DNA of 9,632 bases from contig JAHEOI010000046.1 of assembly GCA_018610125.1 (NCBI GenBank), positions 1 through 9,632 of the forward strand, written 5' to 3'. Position numbers and translations under genes: made by a program. This document shows positions 5,944 to 9,632 of this stretch, one piece after another. The notes beneath the pieces were generated by a model. It made no database searches. It saw nothing but the letters and a program-made list of their open reading frames with translations, and was not told where the DNA came from. Within the stretch, counting starts at the first letter, position 1. Each line of letters begins with the position of its first letter. Origin of the DNA: Verrucomicrobiota bacterium (lineage in GTDB: Bacteria; Verrucomicrobiota; Verrucomicrobiia; Limisphaerales; JAHEOI01).

Positions 5944-7842
5944 TTATTCGGTTGATTCCTTATGGCCTTTACCCTTTGGGGTGACAAGATGGTACCGGTT
6001 GATCTTGGGTCGCTGGAGGATGCTCGGCTCTCCATGAGGCCATCGAACCACAACCGTTTGGACCTCGGTCAGGTCGCCGATTCCAAAATGGACCCGCAGA
6101 GGGTGTTGAGATCGGAAGGAATCCCCCGTTACGACCGGGCGAATTTGAGTCGAGCTCGAGGTCCGGATCTCAATCGTCGCGCCCTGCGCATGGATTCCGT
6201 CCCTTGAAGGGACCAGCTCAAACCCGATCCAGTTGCCCGGATCAGGGAGCTGATTTTTATAAACGACCAGCCGCTTTTCGTGCTCGGGCCAGATGCGCTT
6301 GGTCCGGACGACGAGATCCATGCGTCCGTTCCGATCCAGATCCGTGGCCACGACATTCCGGCTGTCGTCGCGGAGAGCAAAGCCCATGAGAAATCCGACC
6401 TCTAGAAAGCCGTTCCCTGACTGGTTGGCCAAGAGGCGGTTCGTGTCATAGCCTCCGAACGAGTAGCCTTTCCCAACGAGCTTCTGAGCCACTGATCTTA
6501 AGTAAATATCCACTGCGCGATTTTCTTCCGAGCTGCCCACATAGAAATCATGGCGCCAGCTCCTGGATTCGTAGTCTCGGGTCGACTTTCGGCTGGCATG
6601 TCCGTTGACGACAGCCAAATCCGCATAGCCGTTGTTGTCGAAATCCAGGGTTGCGGTTCCCCACGACCAGCCGGTATCGGCAACATCATCTTTGTACGGT
6701 GGCTGCTTGAAATGGTCCCCACGACCCAGATACATCCGGCTCCCGTGGGTCATGATCGGACGCATTTCTTTCATTTTCTTATATTTGGGGGTGTGATCCG
6801 GACCCAGTCCGAGATAGTCCATTCGTTTGGCCGTGGGGGAAGTCATCCCAGTGACAAAAAAGTCGATTGTCCCGTCCCGGTTGTAGTCACCGAACGTGTG
6901 TCCCATCCCGAAGAGGTGCGGTTGGTCAATCGCCTCATTTGTGACGTCTCTAAAGTGGCCATTGCCGTTATTGAAATACATATCGACGCCGCAGAAGTCA
7001 CTGACCACCAATAGGTCAAGGTGACCGCTTGCATTGAGGTCGACAAACGAGGCTGTGTAGCTGCGCCGGTAACGCTTCGCCGCCAGGCCGGAGGCCTCCG
7101 TTCGATCTTGAAAGGTCGCGTTGCCTTGGTTGACGAGGAGATAAGCCGGAAAGCCATCATTGGCATTGTAATAGGGGGTGGGCATCTGGCCTCGGACATA
7201 GACCTGTTTGAAGTCGCCGATCCAGGCGTCGAGATCGCCATCCCGATCAATGTCTCCGGCGGTGATAACAAAGGTGTTTTTCAGCGGCTTGGGGGCCTCC
7301 CAGACTCGCTGTCCCCGGTCCTCAAAGCCCATGCCCGGTCTCCCGGCGTAGAGTATCAGTCCCTGCGGGTCGGCGCAGAGCATATCCACGGTTCCCGAAT
7401 TGGAAAAATCTGCCAGCACTGCGGCAAGCATCGTATCGGGGGGATTTGCCAATTGCAGCTCATCGAACGTTATGTCGGCCGCCACCGCCAGCGGGTCTTC
7501 CGCCTCCTTCAAACGATCCCAAAAGTCGACAATTTCATCGCCGAACTTATGCGAAACAATCTCCTTAGCCCAGTAGGTTTGATCCCATTGATTGCGCTCG
7601 GCTTCGATGGCAAACACCTCCTTCATTACCTCCCTGTCGATTGCCGCCTTATCGACCTTCCGTCCCCCCAGTCCGTAAGCGTCCCCGCTGCTTGCTGAAC
7701 GAGCGTTATAGACCTCCTTTTCTCGTTTGGCCTTTTCTTGGCTGGCGTTTTCGCGTCGGTCGGCCAAACCATAAAAGACCCACCCCATTCCTCCGATTGC
7801 CAGCCCCACTCCAACGAGGAGGCACACTCTCATCCAGTGCAT
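5944..7842 (-). CDS. Membrane-anchored FG-GAP repeat / ASPIC-UnbV (CRTAC1-like) protein
   Basis: This 632-residue protein has a Val/Leu/Gly-rich hydrophobic segment at about 5-26 without an obvious cleavage site, so it is an anchor or uncleaved leader. A charged helical region (about 30-125) follows. A beta-propeller built from calcium-binding FG-GAP/VCBS repeats comes next: ADFSNSGTVD (144-153), GDIDRDGDLD (196-205), VDLNASGHLD (267-276), GDYNRDGTID (318-327), LDFDNNGYAD (399-408) and TDLDRNGRMD (500-509). The C-terminus (about 537-618) is an ASPIC/UnbV domain: GATIEIR, HFGIGD, VVVRWPHG. The start ATG 7842 is fixed by AAAGGAGG five bases upstream. CRTAC1-like proteins are abundant in PVC bacteria and face the periplasm or exterior. 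A binding or scaffold role is likely, but no catalytic residues can be assigned. It diverges from the PVC propeller gene at 8055. Confidence 0.92.
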   Translation of the reverse strand: MHWMRVCLLVGVGLAIGGMGWVFYGLADRRENASQEKAKREKEVYNARSASSGDAYGLGGRKVDKAAIDREVMKEVFAIEAERNQWDQTYWAKEIVSHKFGDEIVDFWDRLKEAEDPLAVAADITFDELQLANPPDTMLAAVLADFSNSGTVDMLCADPQGLILYAGRPGMGFEDRGQRVWEAPKPLKNTFVITAGDIDRDGDLDAWIGDFKQVYVRGQMPTPYYNANDGFPAYLLVNQGNATFQDRTEASGLAAKRYRRSYTASFVDLNASGHLDLLVVSDFCGVDMYFNNGNGHFRDVTNEAIDQPHLFGMGHTFGDYNRDGTIDFFVTGMTSPTAKRMDYLGLGPDHTPKYKKMKEMRPIMTHGSRMYLGRGDHFKQPPYKDDVADTGWSWGTATLDFDNNGYADLAVVNGHASRKSTRDYESRSWRHDFYVGSSEENRAVDIYLRSVAQKLVGKGYSFGGYDTNRLLANQSGNGFLEVGFLMGFALRDDSRNVVATDLDRNGRMDLVVRTKRIWPEHEKRLVVYKNQLPDPGNWIGFELVPSRDGIHAQGATIEIRTSSSTQIRPVVTGDSFRSQHPLRVHFGIGDLTEVQTVVVRWPHGEPSILQRPKINRYHLVTPKGKGHKESTE

Positions 7843-8054
7843 AGCATCCTCCTTTACTATAGTTGATGCCCTGTAGCCAAGGCAATCCCTGAAAACCTCT
7901 CCAATGATTGGACGTCGGTTTCCCTATCAAGCTTCTCACATTTTGTAAAACCGGCTCACCATTCCGAAATAAAGGCTTGTGGTGGCCCAAGCCTCGGTCT
8001 ACCCTCGATCTTTTGAGCAATTCGAGGAAATCCGAGCAATCTGATAGGGCGAAG
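7843..8054. promoter_or_regulatory. Divergent intergenic region of the CRTAC1-like and PVC propeller genes
   Basis: These 212 bases must hold both promoters, but I found no convincing -35/-10 pair for either gene. Visible elements are the strong Shine-Dalgarno of the minus gene next to 7843, and TCCAAT-G-ATTGGA (7900-7912, listed separately). A hairpin GGCTTG/CAAGCC (7974-7979 with 7988-7993, 8-base loop) could form in the leader of the plus gene. A weak AGGG at 8046-8049 is the best ribosome-binding candidate for ATG 8055. Confidence 0.45.
7900..7912. repeat. 13-bp palindrome TCCAAT-G-ATTGGA
   Basis: Six-base arms are perfectly complementary around a single central G, located between two divergent genes. 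An odd-length palindrome with a one-base centre suits a dimeric regulator, or it may be one copy of a short dispersed palindrome. Nothing in the window contains a second copy. Confidence 0.4.
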
Positions 8055-9632
8055 ATGGTGACTAATCGACAATCACGAGACGTCAAAGGGAAGCGACTGA
8101 GTGGGGCATGGCCTTCGAACCTGTCGGCATGCGGCCTGGCGGGCCTCTTGGCGCTTCCGATTCCGGGGATTGGCGGCGACTCTTCCAGTGATGCTGAAGC
8201 GACGCATACGGTGGAGGGAAAAGAGATTCCTCGGGATTTGAGCCTGGGCGTTTGGGCGGAACAACCCATGCTCGCTAGTCCGGTTGGGATCAGCGTCAGT
8301 GACGAAGGCCGGGTTTACGTAAGCCGAACGGTTCGCCGTAAGAGCTCCGATCTCGATATCCGGCAGCATTGGGACTGGAAAAAGGCGGATCTTAGTTTTC
8401 AAAGCGTCGAGGAGAAACGTCGCTTTTTTAAGCAAACCCTCTCTCCGGACCGCAGCGAGCAAAACAAGAGTTGGCTCAAGGACCGGAATGGAGATGGCTC
8501 CCACGATTGGCGGGATCTGACCGTCGAATCGGAAAAGATTTATCGAATCGTCGACACCGATGGCGACGGCAAGGCGGATAAGTCGACAATCTTTGCTCAA
8601 GGCTTTGATTCGGAAGTCGCCGGCGTGGCGGGTGGTGTCCTGGCGCATGACGACGCGGTGTATGTCACGTGCAATCCGGCCTTATGGAAGCTTCAGGATA
8701 CGGATGGCGATGGGCGAGCTGATGAACGTCAAGCGTTGAGCTATGGCTATGGCGTCCATATCGCATTCGCGGGACACAATATGTCCGGGCCTACTGTCGG
8801 ACCGGACGGGAAGATTTATTGGTCGATCGGAGACCAAGGGGTGAATGTGGTTGGGCCTGATGGCAAACGCTGGAAATATCCGCACCAAGGGGCTGTGATG
8901 CGCTGTAACCCTGACGGCAGCGATTTCGAAGTGTTCGCGCACGGGCTGCGCAACCCGCAGGAAATCGGGTTTGATAAGCATGGCAATCTTTTCAGTGTCG
9001 ACAACGACAGCGATAAGCCGAAAGACCACGAGCGGATTGTCCACATAACCGAAGGCTCCGACAGCGGCTGGCGCATTCATTGGCAGTTCGGTACCACGGC
9101 GTTCAATCCATGGATGGACGAGGGGCTTTACAAGCCGGCATTCAAGGGGCAGCCGGCATATATAACGCCTGCGATCGAGCATTATCACAATGGGCCCGCG
9201 GGCTTTGCTGTCGATCCGGGGACGGCTTTGAGCGACCGCTGGCGCGGTTTTTTCTTTGCCTCATTCTTTAATGGCTCTGCTTCGTCCTCCTTTGTGACAG
9301 GCTTTAGGCTTAAACAGGATGGGGCGACATTTGCCTTTGACGGCGAGCGTCGGGTGGTCGATCAGATCGCCGCGACCGGGCTTGATTTTGGTCCGGACGG
9401 CGCGCTCTACATCGATGATTGGATCGGGGGGTGGAGTCCTCATGAAAAAGGCAAGGTCTGGCGCTTGGATGCGCCCGCGGGTAAAGGATCGAAACGGCGT
9501 CAAGCGGTCAAGCGTTTGCTTGCCACCGAGTTTGAACAGAAGTCGGTTGAGCGATTGCGGGAATTGCTTGGTCATGCGGATCAGCGGGTGCGCATGAAGA
9601 GTCAATTTGAGCTTGTTGAGCGGGGCGAAGGC
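8055..9632 (+). CDS. PVC-type propeller protein (DUF7133 / membrane-bound dehydrogenase-like), 3' partial
   Basis: From ATG 8055 the frame is open to the last base (526 codons, no stop), so the gene continues beyond the window. A basic start (KGKR, 11-14) and a hydrophobic stretch (about 23-40) suggest export. The body matches the N-terminal beta-propeller of the PVC proteins that often end in HEAT repeats and a CxxCH cytochrome c domain. Evidence is DTDGDGKAD (168-175) and DTDGDGRADE (215-224) calcium-type loops, GHNMSGPTVGPDGKIYWSIGD (240-260), HGLRNPQEIGFD (296-307), GSDSGWR (334-340), and GLDFGPDGALYIDDW (442-456). The last residues, about 496-526 (SVERLRELLGHADQRVRM), look like the first HEAT-type helices. 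No CxxCH motif is within view; it would be expected downstream. The upstream frame is open from 7908 but offers only TTG starts, so ATG 8055 is preferred. It is divergent from the CRTAC1-like gene. Confidence 0.88.
   Translation, partial: MVTNRQSRDVKGKRLSGAWPSNLSACGLAGLLALPIPGIGGDSSSDAEATHTVEGKEIPRDLSLGVWAEQPMLASPVGISVSDEGRVYVSRTVRRKSSDLDIRQHWDWKKADLSFQSVEEKRRFFKQTLSPDRSEQNKSWLKDRNGDGSHDWRDLTVESEKIYRIVDTDGDGKADKSTIFAQGFDSEVAGVAGGVLAHDDAVYVTCNPALWKLQDTDGDGRADERQALSYGYGVHIAFAGHNMSGPTVGPDGKIYWSIGDQGVNVVGPDGKRWKYPHQGAVMRCNPDGSDFEVFAHGLRNPQEIGFDKHGNLFSVDNDSDKPKDHERIVHITEGSDSGWRIHWQFGTTAFNPWMDEGLYKPAFKGQPAYITPAIEHYHNGPAGFAVDPGTALSDRWRGFFFASFFNGSASSSFVTGFRLKQDGATFAFDGERRVVDQIAATGLDFGPDGALYIDDWIGGWSPHEKGKVWRLDAPAGKGSKRRQAVKRLLATEFEQKSVERLRELLGHADQRVRMKSQFELVERGEG

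Noticed and set aside
5070..6053. Minus-strand frame of 327 codons opposite the intact sulfatase
   Set aside because: It crosses the intergenic hairpin and overlaps the 3' end of the CRTAC1-like gene, and has no protein-like features.
7021..7698. Plus-strand frame of 225 codons inside the CRTAC1-like gene
   Set aside because: The opposite strand carries the FG-GAP repeats with calcium loops; this frame has no family resemblance.
7857..7886. TTGCCT - 18 bases - TATAGT promoter candidate for the CRTAC1-like gene (minus strand)
   Set aside because: The predicted start would fall inside the Shine-Dalgarno itself, leaving no usable leader.
8073..9188. Two minus-strand frames (8073-8648 and 8682-9188) opposite the PVC propeller gene
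   Set aside because: The plus frame is open for 526 codons with strong family motifs. The minus frames merely mirror it.
1..9632. tRNA, rRNA, CRISPR array, transposase gene, toxin-antitoxin or defence genes
   Set aside because: I read both strands for these and saw no characteristic motifs, repeats or domains.

Overview
The window looks like marine PVC-superphylum DNA (Planctomycetota/Verrucomicrobiota/Kiritimatiellota). I lean towards Verrucomicrobiota on the gene mix and compact spacing, but nothing here fixes the phylum. The clues are a Tat-exported Gfo/Idh/MocA oxidoreductase, a formylglycine sulfatase, a second sulfatase relic, an FG-GAP/ASPIC-UnbV (CRTAC1-like) protein, a PVC-type propeller protein of the DUF7133 / membrane-bound-dehydrogenase type, and a LamG-Ig surface protein. 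DNA is moderately GC-rich. No tRNA, rRNA, CRISPR array or transposase gene was seen.

Region 1 (1-2770) is an erosion zone. At the left edge a minus-strand gene starts at 65 with a clear Tat signal and a good sigma70-like promoter (122-94). Directly behind that promoter lies a plus-strand LamG gene that has lost its 5' end: its first readable domain is an Ig-like fold, with no signal peptide. It is followed by a sulfatase with an intact signal peptide and first strand, but with the whole catalytic core deleted and the frame shifted (1826-2432). After that come only the last ~45 codons of an FAD-dependent oxidoreductase (to 2604). These are three broken genes in a row on the same strand. A hairpin-forming inverted repeat (2685-2731) closes the region.

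Region 2 (2771-5861) is a divergent pair of intact genes: the Tat-exported oxidoreductase (minus) and a complete sulfatase with the CSPTR formylglycine motif (plus). They share a 406-bp intergenic region dense in palindromes. One of these, a 15-bp palindrome, fills the spacer of a plausible promoter for the oxidoreductase. By family, the pair fits desulfation and redox modification of sulfated glycans or similar substrates, but the substrate cannot be read from sequence.

Region 3 (5862-9632) has a 9-bp perfect hairpin between the convergent sulfatase and CRTAC1-like genes. The large membrane-anchored CRTAC1-like protein (minus) follows. A 212-bp divergent intergenic region then leads to a PVC propeller gene (plus) that is open from 8055 to the window end with no stop codon.

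No new defence, conflict or RNA system is visible. The most informative content is the run of gene relics and the palindrome-rich regulatory spacers.
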